Assembly: GCA_029204225.1 (NCBI GenBank)
Contig: CM055110.1
Span: 38,500,747 to 38,564,746, forward strand
Source of the DNA: Diphasiastrum complanatum
Taxonomy: Eukaryota > Streptophyta > Lycopodiopsida > Lycopodiales > Lycopodiaceae
Reading direction: 5' to 3'
Length of the DNA: 64,000 bases
Below the pieces are notes generated by a model. It saw only the letters and a program-made list of their open reading frames with translations, was not told where the DNA came from and did no database searches. Of the stretch, positions 48,566-63,184 are shown piece by piece (positions within the stretch are counted from its first letter, which is position 1; every line of letters begins with the position of its first letter). The translations under genes were made by a program, and so were the position numbers.

Positions 48566-48779
48566 GTTTTAAGTGATAACCTTCAAATATAGAGAACCTG
48601 ATGTCGTGCATTGAGTTTTGACTCCCTTTTAACTATCTTGTAAATGTAAAGTCAGAATAATGCAAGATCTTCTAGCTGCTATAAATGTAAATGAGTGATT
48701 AAAGATAAGTGAAGTCATTGTGACAGAGATACTGGCGAAGTAGATTGGATAATCCTTTGTATATTCCCTTGGCTATGTC
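48566..48779. other. Flank of the complete copia
   Basis: No coding sequence recognised; probably part of the older gypsy element into which later elements inserted. Confidence 0.25.
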
Positions 48780-50300
<1,521 letters not shown>

Positions 50301-53300
50301 AGGTCTCCCTACTATAAGTGATTCACTGCATTTAAATATCTAAAATAACTTTTGTAATCATTCATCATTTATTCAAAGTTATTCAATTTCTGTAATGTCT
50401 TCTCGAAAACACAATCTCTCTCATGACAATAAGAAGACATGTCTATAAACTCACTTTTTAAATATTGTAGTTTGCGTATTCAAATCAGTATCTATATCCA
50501 ATTGGGGATGATACAATGACATTATTAAGAAAAGTACAAAAGCAACCACAAGCTCCAGAGTACTGCAAAAAAAAGTTATTAAGAAAATACTCAAAAATGC
50601 AATAAACATAAATATACTTATCTAGTATGACATCACTTATTTTGTAGGATTGATGCCATATTATTGCTTCTTGTTGATTCAAATGTGGAGATGGCACTCC
50701 ATCATTCATTCCAATGTGAAGAACAAGCTCATCTTCACCATTAGAGAAAATGAACATTCAAAATCACATATGCTAAACTATGATCAAAACAAAATGAATC
50801 ACAACTATCATGGTTAATAAGTTCAATCATGATAGAATTTAAATCCTTTGGCCATAATTGTAAACATGATTGTTAGTTCATTGGGAGTGGTATAGACTTT
50901 GGGAGTGGTGTAGGTAGGCCAAATAAAAAATAATTTTTTTTTAAGATTATTTTTTTAATCCTACATGACATTCTTTATGGGGTACTTTAAGGTTAGAAAC
51001 TCCATTACTATAGTAAACATATTCCAGCTTCTATATTTCACGGTACCAATTTTATTGCATCAAAAGTCACTATTGTACTACATCATTTATATAAATAATT
51101 TTTCCAGTGTACACCCATGAAAAAGATAAGCCAAGCTTGGAGCACAAAGCTTTGAGACATATCATGTATAGTAGATGACTTGAGCATGCATTAAATGGGA
51201 TGCAATACTAACTTTTATTTTACTTAACTTCTACAAGGGATTGACATTGGAGGATTTTTAGCTACACGAGATTACTTTGATTCCATTCAAACTCTCTTTT
51301 CTACAAGCACATAATACATATTGATAATTGTGCTATCTAGACATAATATCAAAAATAGTTGTTTAGCATTTATACCATTCATCTCATTTTAAATATAGAA
51401 TTGCCATATTCATTGCTCGTTAATTCAATGTACAAAATCTTGTTTCTTTATATGTAAAGGCTTTTCGAATCTTCAACTAACTTGCAAGATTTTTTGGACC
51501 TAAAAGATATTATCAAGGCTCATATTAATGTAAATATTCTCCTTAAATGAAGCAAATACTATTGTACTTGTTCTCATATATACATCAAAGGTGATAACTA
51601 GGTCTTTTTTCCACCTGTTTCTATACACATCAACACAATAAGACATGTTTAGGCACGACTCTTAAGAAATCATTGTCTGAATAATCGTATTATATTAAAA
51701 AAAAATGAAAAGACATGAACAATGTCAATATTTGAGAGAAATATTTTTATAGATGTGGTTGTTTCTTACAATCTAATAACACTATATGCCTTATATCACC
51801 ATGCAAATACATTTTAAGTGAAATTGAACATTTTATACATGCAAAATTCACAATGTTTCTAACATAAAACAACTTATAATATGATTCACAACACCAATTT
51901 TTGATATGTTCATTTTTTTTTTGGCTTAAATGTTTGAAATATGGATAAAGCCTTGAACAGGTATGTCAATCACGCTATGATTTTTAGAAATATTGAATGA
52001 ATAGAAAGTGATTTGATTCATGATATGATCCAAGATTTGGCATACATATAAATTATAATGAGCTACATTGAATATGTGGTTTAGATGAAACGTGTCTATA
52101 GGAGGTGAGACTTTGACTTGTTCAAGTGATCACCAAGTTTTGTAGCTAGTGGACCTTGTTTTGCTTTAAACATTCATCATCTTGTAGATTTGAGCACCCT
52201 TTTAAGAAAATCCACAAACATTAAACATTAAATTATGAGACTTGAATGATGCCAATTATGAAATTGAGCTCTACATGTCCTTGTCATTGAAATTCTAGGA
52301 GTAAAAAGAATGTACTAGCATGCATAATTGAGTGAATTTCTACCTTTGATTCTTGTTAAAAAAAAATGCTTCTTCAAAATACTTTTATCTTAACACAATG
52401 ACTTCATTCCTGCCTATTTTTTCTTAGAGGCGAGTAGTCACAAACAAAATATCATAAGAAAATGAGATGTTTTTGTTTTCTTGTAAATCTCTTTGTTTAT
52501 TGCTTTAACAACCATATAATCAAACATTTAGCAGTAAGATTCATGATTGTTGAATGCACTTTGCCTATTTTTGTGGTCTCTACAACTTAGAAAGATGACA
52601 TATGTGATCATTTTTCTTGCAATTTTTGGTTGTAGCTACAAGGTTAGATAACATTGTAAATTTTTTCTTATGCTTTATTTATTTATTTAATGTAAGACTA
52701 CTCTATGAGACATCAATAGTAACACCAAATTAATGCATGACACTTGAAGTTTAGTGATGTGCACTTGGAACAAAATGTTGCAAAGATCAAAACAAGAACC
52801 AAGTTGGTAAGAGTGTGTGAGTATTGGGAAATAGACCTATGCAAGAGATTTCTAATGGGTTCATTGAGGATGCAAGGAAAGAAAGACCACTAATTTTGAA
52901 GGCTTTAAATAATTATTAGAATCAAGTTGAAGCATAATACATGGGTCCATATTGTTTGCAAAAAATCATGCATATCACACATACTTTGCTTTGTAAACCA
53001 ACACCTTTTTAAGTTGTTAGCCCATATGGAGGACGTTGGCCCAATAAATATAGCATTAATAATGTATTTGGAGGATCTCAAAGATTCTATGACATACATG
53101 AGTTGGTTTGATCTAGAGCACATCGTGTATTATGTCTAATGTGGCTAGCCAATGTATAATTTATTATCAATTATTTGAATAAGAATAACCTTTGTGTAGA
53201 TTTAAAACTTGATGGCTTTTGATAGGCTAATAAATCTTACATTTTGGCAAAGTAATGCAAGTGATTTTACATATATTGATACCTTCAATTCTTTTAGCCA

Positions 53301-53460
53301 TTTTGGATGTAATTGGACCAAAAGACACTCACACTCATTTGGCATCTTTGTATTAAATGAGATTTGGTTTCATTGTATATATAATGTTATAAATAAGCAA
53401 TCTAGGATTGTGTCGGATGAGATGAGTACTTGAAATGGTTTAAATAGCAATATAATATGG
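50301..53460. other. AT-rich stretch with no supported gene
   Basis: About 3.1 kb without a recognisable coding region, LTR pair or long tandem repeat on either strand. Short open frames (for example minus strand 50757-50485, with ELVLHIGMNDGVPSPHLNQQ) have no support from neighbours. Probably very old repeat remnants. Confidence 0.5.
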
Positions 53461-53613
<153 letters not shown>

Positions 53614-54613
53614 AATATAGTTGATGAGCGGCCTCACATGTGTGAAAACCTATCATTGTACAAACAATGGATAGATAGTGAAGTACATTACCTATGAATA
53701 ACATTCAATGCATAAAATTACAACACAAATGGTAGAAGCAACATGAATTTGCCTCAAAATCAAGATCTCACATCAAATTTGATTATTCACAATGATGATC
53801 TATGTATAGATCAAGTACATTTTGACCTGATATGCTGACTCAAGATGGCTGGCACATGTGGGGAATGCTACAGCACTTCATATCCACCAATCAATGCTAG
53901 ATAAGCACACACCCCTTTGATTCCTAGATTGATGCCATTGCCTCATCATGATTTTTCTTGATTTGAGGTAATTTCTCTAACTTTTGAGAACTTACAAAAT
54001 CAACTCCTATGATAAGCTACTAATATTTTCCAGACATGTACACATATGGGAACAGCCTCTCACACATGGGAATCCTTCATTATTCACATGGAAATGCTTG
54101 ATCAACTAGTAAATTGGTGCCAAATGGCAATTTCCTACTTGACTACTTCACTGGTTCATACCTTGTGTCAATCAAGACTTTTTGTATCTAACCTAAAATA
54201 AATATATTGGAGGTTTTGCGGATCCCGAGGCAACCCTAACCCTAGCTAATAAGTGAGAGAGATTTGGCACCCTACGTGTGTAAGTCCAACTCAATGATCA
54301 CATAGTTATTTGATAATTAGAAAGCTAATAAAAGGACTTTAGGCCTTTTTGCAAGACTTGTAATGTCACGGGCCTAAATGTCGAGTTAGTAAATAAAGTT
54401 GGGTCTCCCACCAAAACTGGTTCAAATTCATTTTCAAATTGGTTCCCACTCTTTTTTTTATTTGAGCAGTTAGGGAGGTAGAAATGGGCCAATAAGATTT
54501 TGAGGCCAAGGCCCTCCTCTCCAGTGGTGCAACATTCACCCCAATATACACAAGATGGAAAATGCCATGTCATCATTAAAAAATTGATGACATGGATTTA
54601 TTTTCTTAGATGA

Positions 54614-55106
<493 letters not shown>

Positions 55107-55395
55107 AACATAAACAACAATAAACACAAATGTAACAAAGCAAAACAAGTAAACTTTTGAATGCTGGCTATGGTGCTTACTTTGTGTCCAATGCTCAACT
55201 TTTTGCTCAAGCCCTGGCTATGGTGAGAAGGTAAAGAGCTTTGGCTATGACAAAGGAACATAAACAACAATAAACACAAATGTATCAAAGAAAAACTAGT
55301 AAACTTTTGAATGTTGGCTATCTTTTTGTCCAATGCTCAACTTTTTCACCAAGCCCTGGCTATGGTGAAAAGGTAGAGAGCTTTGGCTGTGACGA
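55107..55395. repeat. Tandem duplication, about 145-bp unit
   Basis: Two direct copies, 55107-55255 and 55256-55395, each starting aacataaacaacaataaaca and ending in a ggctatg-rich segment. Unit 2 lacks about 11 bp (tggtgcttactt region). Confidence 0.85.
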
Positions 55396-55939
55396 AAAAG
55401 CATAAGAAGGATCAAGCATCATTAGAAGAGCCATAGAGAGTAGCACTACCACTAGGCGCAAAAATATCTTCCTCCTCGCATCCGAAAACCGAAAATTGAA
55501 ATGGGAAGAAACCGCGACGTGCCACACAATTCAGCTGCAGGTAGCTTATGTTAAGGTCAACGCTGCTAGCATCGATCATAGAGTCGATTACCAAAAGCTA
55601 AATCGCCACTGTCTAATAAATAATTGGGTCATGTAGTGTAGGTATTTTCAGAATGTTATAGCAAATTGTGTTTTCTTGAATTGTTATTTCAAATCAACGA
55701 GGCGTCATCACAATCTGGACGAAGATTCTACATTTTAAGAGAATGCACCTGCTAGTGGAATGGAAGAACGAGGAAAGGAAAAAGTTGAAGATACACCAGG
55801 TACTTACATATATCTATAATCATTGTCTCACATCTAGCAATTTCATACAAAATTTTATGAGATAGGGTTTTCCTTATAGACATTTGGTAGGCATGTTTTT
55901 TGTTTAGGTTTTCTACACGTTTTATAGAAGTATTGATTT

Positions 55940-56110
55940 TCTTTTTATGGAGTAGGTCATGGAGCAAATGCTGCGCATGATTGGTCATTTGAGAAAATTA
56001 GAAAAGATGTTGTTAAACGGGGTGTGACCATGGTTCTTTGCCCATGTGCCAATTGTAGAGGTCTGGGATTTATGTCCCTTGATGTAATTGAAAAGCATTT
56101 TTGAGAAGAA
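55940..56110 (+). pseudogene. Fragment resembling a CACTA transposase-associated finger
   Basis: The plus strand reads HDWSFEKIRKDVVKRGVTMV and then LCPCANCRGLGFMSLDVIEK followed by HF and a stop. A CPCxxC box followed by an HL/HF is typical of the transposase-associated domain at the N-terminus of CACTA transposases. It is a single short piece with no TNP2 beside it, so the call is weak. Confidence 0.35.
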
Positions 56111-56429
56111 GCTGGTCAACATCAAAGAAAAAAACAGAGGATAATGCAAGGGTATTATACTAAACTATGCATTATTAATGTACTAAAAACATGGTATGTT
56201 GTTGATTTTAGAAAGCATTTGATTTTGATGGCCTTTTGTGAAATACCTTTTACTAATTTTTCTAAATCGTCTTGTATATGTATTTATCCTAGTCCATGTG
56301 GAGCTGGCTAGAAAGATGTCTTTCATCACGTGGCAATTGGTCTATCACTATAACCGCATGATGAGATAGATCAAGACATTATTGAACGTAGGGCGTTGAT
56401 GATATTTGAGTTCAATCCTAAGTTGCATG

Positions 56430-56744
56430 GATTGTGGCATGATGGTTCTGTTATTGGAGTTTGATTTTTGGATCGTCGTGCGCAAGGGAAAGCAGCACTA
56501 TATGGCAGATCATGTGTTGCAAATTAAAGAGAAGAAAACTACAACCCATCCCGATGATGACCTACTTGATGCTACCTTGTTTTACATTGACACTGTACCT
56601 GGATGGGCCACTGACATTGTTGAGTATTTTATGCGGGGCCAACCGGACAAATCCTTATCCAAGGCGGAGCAGCGAAAGTTGATTCTAAAAGCTAGACCCT
56701 ATCTGTTGGCTGATTCTGACGAATCCCCAAGCCTTCTCGGATAG
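56430..56744 (+). pseudogene. Ty3/gypsy RNase H end and integrase N-terminus
   Basis: The reading LLLEFDFWIVVRKGKQHYMA, then DHVLQIKEKK, DDDLLDATLFYIDTVPGWAT and DIVEYFMRGQPDKSLSKAEQ with RKLILKARPYLLA matches the usual junction of gypsy RNase H and the integrase zinc-binding start (ADHLSR to RPYQL). It stops at 56744; the zinc-binding and core domains are not here, though an integrase core of a similar family is at 63.3 kb. Confidence 0.75.
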
Positions 56745-56875
56745 AGCTACCCAAGAGCACCTCTCACCTTAGACCGAGGAGGTCTTTGAGAAGATGAGAC
56801 AAACAAAGTCTGAGGCCGAGTATAGCAGCCGAGGAATACTAGTAGTAATGACAAGCAAGAACTGTGTAAGCCTTG

Positions 56876-57687
56876 TGGTGAAACCTGAAAGATGGAATGA
56901 CCATGTAGGAACTAGTATTTCTAGGCAAACGTAATAAATGCAAGTAGACCCCTCTTAAAGAAAGTAGAGTGAGCCACCTTTTGATGGTGACCTTTAGTGG
57001 AGAGCATTATTCCACTTGTAATTTGTGAAATGTGGAAATTCCACTAGGATGCCACCTAAGGAGCTCTCTTGCTTATTTAAGAGACTCCCTCTTTGTGAAG
57101 AGGAGATTTTTGTGTATTGTATATGTTCCATGATGAAATGAGAAGAGCCTTCACGAGTTTGGTGCATCCATTGAGCTCCTTGATCATGCTTGTTTTTTGA
57201 GTGATGCATTCATGACCTTGCCCTTCCCCTCCTTTGTGTGGTTGTGGATTGTAGAGTGGATTAGATTTGCTGCTTTCCTAGAGTGGATTAGTCTTCTTTT
57301 CTTGTTTGTGGATTAATGTAGGAATCAGCATTCAAGTAGACTAAATAGGCTAGAAATGTAGTACAAGTCTTGCATATCCTCCAACATTCTATTCTTGATG
57401 TTCTTGGGATGTCCAAAAATCAAAATGCTAGTTGGTTTCTTGATTCTTGGACTTCTAAAGTGTTGTAGATTAATTCTTGTTTCAGTTTTGTGGCTTAATG
57501 CAAGTGTAGCTTTCAGTTTTAGTAAAGTGTAGGATCTAATTCAGTTCGTTTTCAAAGTAGGTAGCTGTAGAATCTATTGAATATTCATTTGGGCTGCATG
57601 CTGATCTGTAAATGAATGTTCATGGCTTGCATCTCTGTTTGAATGTGAGTGCTTTCAAGAGAGAACGACCCTGAGTTGTCCTTTGAC
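56876..57687 (+). mobile_element. Probable LTR between gypsy pol and gag pieces
   Basis: The block starts near TGTAAGCCTTGTGG and ends near CTTTGACA. It contains an LTR-like leader region (cttatttaagagactccctc, 57073-57092) and no coding sequence. Gag coding begins within about 30 bp after its end. Ends are not proven. Confidence 0.4.
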
Positions 57688-57689
57688 AG

Positions 57690-58091
57690 GCAGTAGGACA
57701 AAATTACAGACGAAAACCAATATGGTGCCCACACTACCGGGCTACGCATCCTACTGAAGCTTGTCCTTCATATCAGCCTATCCAAGCACATACAGTCCAA
57801 CAATATGAAGTACAACCGTCACCATCTGGACATTCCTTGACTTATCATGACTACCCACCAGATCGTCCAGAACCACTAGCCATACAAGATGGCTATGCCG
57901 TTATACAAGGGCCATTGAACAATAGATGTTTCATTTGTGGTGACACTGGCCACTTCATGGTTGATTGTCCAGTCAAGACCAGGTACCACGCTGAATGTCC
58001 CGACTTTGTCAAAAAACACAGTTTCAAAGACTGTCCAAAACAGCCCACTAAGATCCTACCTGCCCGACACATTAGTTATGACTCCCAATAG
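57690..58091 (+). pseudogene. Gypsy gag fragment with zinc knuckle
   Basis: The reading NYRRKPIWCPHYRATHPTEA, then YHDYPPDRPEP, IQDGYAVI, and RCFICGDTGHFMVDCPV with HAECPDFVKKHSFKDCPKQP gives a CX2CX4HX4C knuckle followed by a second Cys/His cluster. The same double arrangement occurs at 61161-61300, so two copies of one gypsy family are present. It ends in a stop at 58091. Confidence 0.72.
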
Positions 58092-60470
58092 GATCCTCAC
58101 GACAACAACATGAGCACCATAGCAACCAACAGTTAAACTTGCTGCTCAATCGAGAATTTCCTTGCAAACTTCAACATTACCGCACAATACACCAGCTCCA
58201 TAATGCAAAAAGACACTAATATGAAATGAGTCCTTGTCGAAAGAAAGTGAAACCGATATTACGTCATCTGCTACAATGTCCCACCAAGAGCAACCTCCAT
58301 AGCGAATTGACAGTTTTTCTCCCCTTCTACAACCTCAAATCTATTTGTCTTTCCACATGCTAATAAGATTTCCAATGTGCCAATATACAATAAATCTAAA
58401 ATTTAGAAATTCAGATAGAGATTCGGTTCTGAATCTCTTGCTCAGAGAGGTACTCAAGACATAGTTCCTCACCCATACCTAAATCTCACACTATATCTTA
58501 CACCTTCTGCTATCAATGATGGTAGATTTTAGTGTCACCAACCCTGCCTTGTTTTGACAAGGGCATGTCAGCGTAAGTCTCACTACTCTACAAAACCAAT
58601 GGCATATTGCAATTTTCAAGGTGAATTATGCATGTTGATGAATGAGTTTTTGTTTGACGAGTGCTCTACGGCTTTCACTCTCTGTAGCATTGGTATCTTC
58701 CTTGTTTATTTTTTATAATTTTGTGATTTGGTATTTTCTTCTAATTACATATCTTTTTCCAAATTTGTTTTTAGTTCATCAAGGATAGCCATTGAACAAG
58801 AGATATCATGTAGCGTATCTCAATAATAACTTGTCATTCCTCTATGAATCTTCAAATCACCTCATACAGAGTTTTGGATTTTTGAGCATATTCCAAATCT
58901 ACTAAGTACAAATCACGTCAGATAATTCCTGCATCTCATTGCCAAAAATTCATCTTCACGTCAACTACAGCAAGATTGAGACAAATTTAGTTAGAGTTTG
59001 TTCAATCTTTAGCCCAGTCGCATGTTCAATGTGTTTCAACTACGTGTTCCACATGCCAATTCAATCTTGAGCATGAACAGTTACAAGAAACAACATCCCC
59101 ACCAACAGATTTTTTGGGGGGTAAGAGAGTGGATCTACTTGGATCTACTGGAGCAGTTACGCTGCCAGCAACAACATCAGCAAGATCGATAGCCAAGGTC
59201 ACAAGTCAAATATGACAACGACAAGGCTAAGAGGATAGATGGGCAATCCAAAGCGACTCAATCAGAAGAAGTATTCCAATCACATCAAAGATCCTTCAGA
59301 AAAGAGAAATACAAACATTGGAAAATCAATCTCCTTCTTCACCCAGCCTCTTGCCATACTTCTGCACCCATCCTCATGCCTATCGTCCACACCATCTACC
59401 GATGTCACCACCTCCACCCTACCTTCCATCTGTCTATTTATTATTAGTTCACTGTTCTTCTAAGAAATCTCCAGTTTTTTATAGTCTTACCGAAACATCT
59501 GATAGATCATTGCAAGTGTCTTGTGGAGACTAACTGCCACCTACAATGGATGATCAGCCAGATGAAGATCTAAGAAGCAGGCGAAGCAACTAGAAGACAT
59601 AAGAAATTAAGCAAAGAAGTTGAGGAGAAAAGGACAAAACTTAAGCAATAGATGAGTTAGATCGATCTTGATCAAAAGAAACTCTCTGGAGCAATGATAC
59701 TTGAATCCCCTCCTATGAAGCCCAAAGAGATCCAAAAGTAACAGATCAAAAGAAAGAGCTGCAGAAAAAGAAAGATGAAGACAACCATGAACCTGCAAAA
59801 TAAAGTGAGCTCCTCACCCAGCAAGTGGTGGTCAAAGCTTGACATTGCAAGTGTCCAAGGCTGCAACTGTAGAACTATCAGTTTCTTCACCTTGCCACCA
59901 AGCCTTCATTATGTTTCCTTGCCGTCACCAACCATTCGTCCAATCTGTTTCTACCACTATTTGATGATAAGTCCATCCCCTTGAAACTGATAGCCAAAGT
60001 TTGTGCAACCTACCAAATCAAAGGTTTACCTTAAGATTGGAACTTCAACTGAGAGAAGAACTAGGAAACACCCAGAAGCAAATGAGGGATACAGACCTCC
60101 CAAAAGTTAGAATCTGCCAAGAAACCAAAGATGAAACCGTCAATGGTAGATACAAGTGACAAAACAAAGAGACACATGGAAAGCACTCGAACATGAAAGT
60201 TGTGAAACTATTGAGAGCTCTCCAATTTTGAGAATGGAGAGTGCACAAAGCATCATGTAATAACACTCAACTCATTCACAATTCACAATGTTAATTAATC
60301 ATTGATAATGAGATGTATGAATAGCTAATTTATACTAAGTAATTAGGTCGTCAAATGTGATTGCCAGTTGGCTGGAGTCTGTTGGCATTCATCCAGTTCT
60401 TCTTAGAAGTTTCTTTCTAATAAGCGACGACAATTGGCTGTAAACAGTCTGTCTGCATAAATGAAGTAAA
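58092..60470 (+). other. Low-coding region, probably degraded gypsy interior
   Basis: No domain recognised. Frames are short; stretches rich in Lys, Gln and Ser (59560-60050) could be old gag. A 24-bp poly-pyrimidine and GT-rich region at about 58700-58770 is unremarkable. Confidence 0.3.
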
Positions 60471-60489
60471 TTGTCACTCTGCATAGATG

Positions 60490-60757
60490 AACCTGCCACA
60501 GGCAAAAATGTGACATTGCATTTTTATTCGTAAATCTTGATAGGTAAAAAATATGAAAAAGACGATAGTACATTTTTGCACATAATTCTTGACAGGCGAA
60601 AAATACAAAAAAGACAACACTGCATTTTTACACGTAATTCTTGACAGGCAAAAAATGCAAAAAAAACAACACTGCATTTTTACACGTTATTCCTGACACG
60701 CAAAAAATGCGAAAAAGATGACACTACATTTTTACATGAGATTCTTGATAGGCGACA
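60490..60757. repeat. Tandem repeat, about 53-bp period, five copies
   Basis: Copies share the words gacaggcaaaaaatgc, gacaacactgcatttttaca and cgtaattctt, with diverged outer copies. Part of the unit recurs at 62130-62200, on the other side of the gypsy gag-protease block. Confidence 0.82.
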
Positions 60758-60784
60758 GTTTCGGATTTTGTAGAGAGAGAAAAT

Positions 60785-61145
60785 AATGGCATAACCATTT
60801 TGATCAATTTTAGTAGGTTGCTCCTTTGGATAATATTGCTCATTAGGATAGGAGGTAGATGCCTCATCTACATATGTGGTAGGATGACCGTCATCATAAG
60901 TAGACATAGGCTGGGGTGTCATAGGAGGTATTATGCACAACATTGGCCTGAACTTGTGGTTGGTTCTATTGGATTGGCCTGTTGGGTGGAGTAGATCCTC
61001 TTGGACCTGGAAGTGCCAAGAGCTGTTGCTGTGGAGGTAGTTGTTGTCTAGGCAATTCCTGGACTTGGACAGGAGTTGGGTTATATTGACGTTTGTGGTT
61101 GTCCTCATGGGGCATATTGTTGTGGTCCAGAGTATTACATGTTGC
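60785..61145 (-). pseudogene. Gypsy gag fragment in inverted orientation
   Basis: The minus strand from 61145 reads NTLDHNNMPHEDNHKRQYNP, then VQVQELPRQQLPPQQQLLAL, STPPNRP, and further MTPQPMSTYDDGHPTTYVDE with YPKEQPTKIDQNGYAII. The last part parallels EPLAIQDGYAVI upstream of the knuckle at 57.9 kb. So this is the Pro/Gln-rich gag region, but opposite in direction to the knuckle and protease that follow at 61161. Confidence 0.6.
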
Positions 61146-61154
61146 GTGGGTCTT

Positions 61155-62130
61155 TTAGGACTTCAAAAGAGATGTTCTGTCTGTGGAGAAACCACTCATT
61201 TTCAAAGTGAATGTAGACTTTGATATGAATTTGTAGTTGAATGTGCTGGTTGTATCAGAAGGCATTTCTATAAAGATTGCCCTAACCAAACCAAAACGAC
61301 TATTCCAGCATGTAGAATATCTGAAGAGCCGTTGCATGTTGTCGCGCAACATCATGCCTTAGATGAGAACAAGGACCCAGCAAAACCACACCCTCCTGCT
61401 AATACTTCCATGATTCCACAATCTTACCCTGACCCTGTAGAAGCCCAAAGGCAATAACATGAGTTTCGAGATGAGTTAGATAGAGCTGAAGCTAGAATTT
61501 CTACTTCGCCATCCGCCCAATTACCTATGCAAGGGCAACCACCACGAGGAATAGAGGTTCTTTCCGATCTCTTACAAGCTCAAATCACCATGCCCTTCTA
61601 CACAGTCGTGAATTTTTCCAAACCCCTACGGGATGCCATATTGCATAGCTCCTAGTAGTCTGATGTACCAGTTGAGTCAAGACATCCGGAAAACGCTGAA
61701 GTGATTCATAATGTTGACATGAGCTTACTTCATGCAGGTGTTGCTAAAGGTAACAGCATCACTTTACCAGTGCACTACAAATCTTTTTTGTTTGTACAAG
61801 CCACTCTTGATAGTGGCTCTAGCATGAATATTATCGCCCTATCCTTAGCTAAGACATGGAGAATATCCACATTGAAAAAGCCTAAGTACAAGTTACGTTA
61901 TGGCTGACCAATGAATGACGACACCCGCCGGTCACATAAGCAATTTACCGATCAAAATTGTCGGTTTGATTTTCACTATAGAGTGTGTATTACTAGATTT
62001 TCATGATGAACCGCACACCTATCAATTCCTTCTTGGAACGCCTTGGTTAGAAATGGCCGGAGTGATCAAGATTGGAAGAAAAATAAAATTGTTTTTGGAA
62101 AAATGTGACTGCCTACATAAATACAAGTAA
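61155..62130 (+). pseudogene. Gypsy zinc knuckle and aspartic protease
   Basis: The reading RCSVCGETTHFQSEC, stop, CAGCIRRHFYKDCPNQT gives the double Cys/His cluster. After a long linker comes PVHYKSFLFVQATLDSGSSM with NIIALSLAKTW (61760-61860), the protease DSGS active-site loop, and after a frameshift GHISNLPIKIVGLIFTIECV and YQFLLGTPWLEMAGVIKIGR (61930-62075), the second half of a retropepsin. Stops and a frameshift at about 61908 inactivate it. It ends in repeat sequence at 62130. Confidence 0.78.
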
Positions 62131-62229
62131 ATTTCCATAGATGAAAAAGGTGACACTGTGTCTTTGCATGTGATTTGTGACAGGCAAAAAAGATGACACT
62201 GCCCTACAAATGCCAAAGGTTCTCTAATG

Positions 62230-63130
62230 GAAAAGCGAAGGTGCCCTGTAAGTCAAAAAATTTTAAAGCATTTGTCAGAGTGTCGTATTTTTTGCATCTT
62301 CATCTTTCAACGAAGGCTGATGTCGCGGTCTTCTCACGCTCATCCCATGAATTGTGCAATTAGATTTGACAACGACAGTAGCCACCCACGATCTCCCACA
62401 AACAACACATCCACTTTGTACTTTTTTCATTTGTACACTTGTAACATTATGTATATATATTGGATATCATCTGCGTATTCAGTTTGTGTGGAAAATATAG
62501 CAAGCATTAGAAGCTTATCAGAGATAGACATAGTAGATGTTGTCGTGCATCGATTCTTTGTATTGTTAGTAATAGGCTTATCACCTTTTACAGATTGGAT
62601 TAGCTTTGTGAAGCACACGGTTTCGTCTGCTATTGTCTTGCATTATTGACTTGTATATTTCACTATACTTAATCTGATTACAGCTCTATTTGTTCTGCGT
62701 TCAGATTTTGTCAATTTTGCAATGCTTTTTCTACATTCTATCTGACTTTCTTATTGCCTAATTTGGTAGTCTGCTCTTCGCGGATTATTATTAGTCTAGT
62801 TGTTCGCAACTAGTATTTAGTCTTGTCTTTCGTGACTAATTTGCGACTGACAATCAGTCTAGCTGTTCGCAACAGATTATCATTACGATGTCTTCATGCT
62901 TAATATCTGGCTACATAATCAGATCGAACATGATTTCTATCACTAATGTTTTGTTCGAGTCTGATAGGCATAGTCATGCTTAAGAAAAGAGTGAGATAGC
63001 TCATTCCGCTACGCATGAACACTTTCCATTCGTGTTTGTTTTTTTTTGAGCTATTTTTTTTGAGATTAATCTTAATGATCTTGGTGTGCATTCCTCTCAA
63101 GATAAGCATCTCAATGTCCTGTGTTCATTC
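62230..63130 (+). mobile_element. Copia-type LTR inserted in the gypsy element
   Basis: The segment 62885-63055 (aatcagatcgaacatgattt, then ctgataggcatagtcatgct) matches the copia LTR at 23400-23590 in reverse complement. The upstream part has repeated gttcgcaac-type motifs (62790-62875). No pol lies beside it, so a solo LTR separating gypsy protease and pol is likely. Ends unproven. Confidence 0.5.
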
Positions 63131-63184
63131 GCTGTCGAAGGTTTAAAATTTCATTGAATCTCGACAAGTGCCAGATTTTGAAAT

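Noticed and set aside
50485-50757. Possible two-exon host gene fragment on the minus strand
   Set aside because: The implied intron would be about 55 bp, shorter than usual for plants, and the peptide has no recognisable family.
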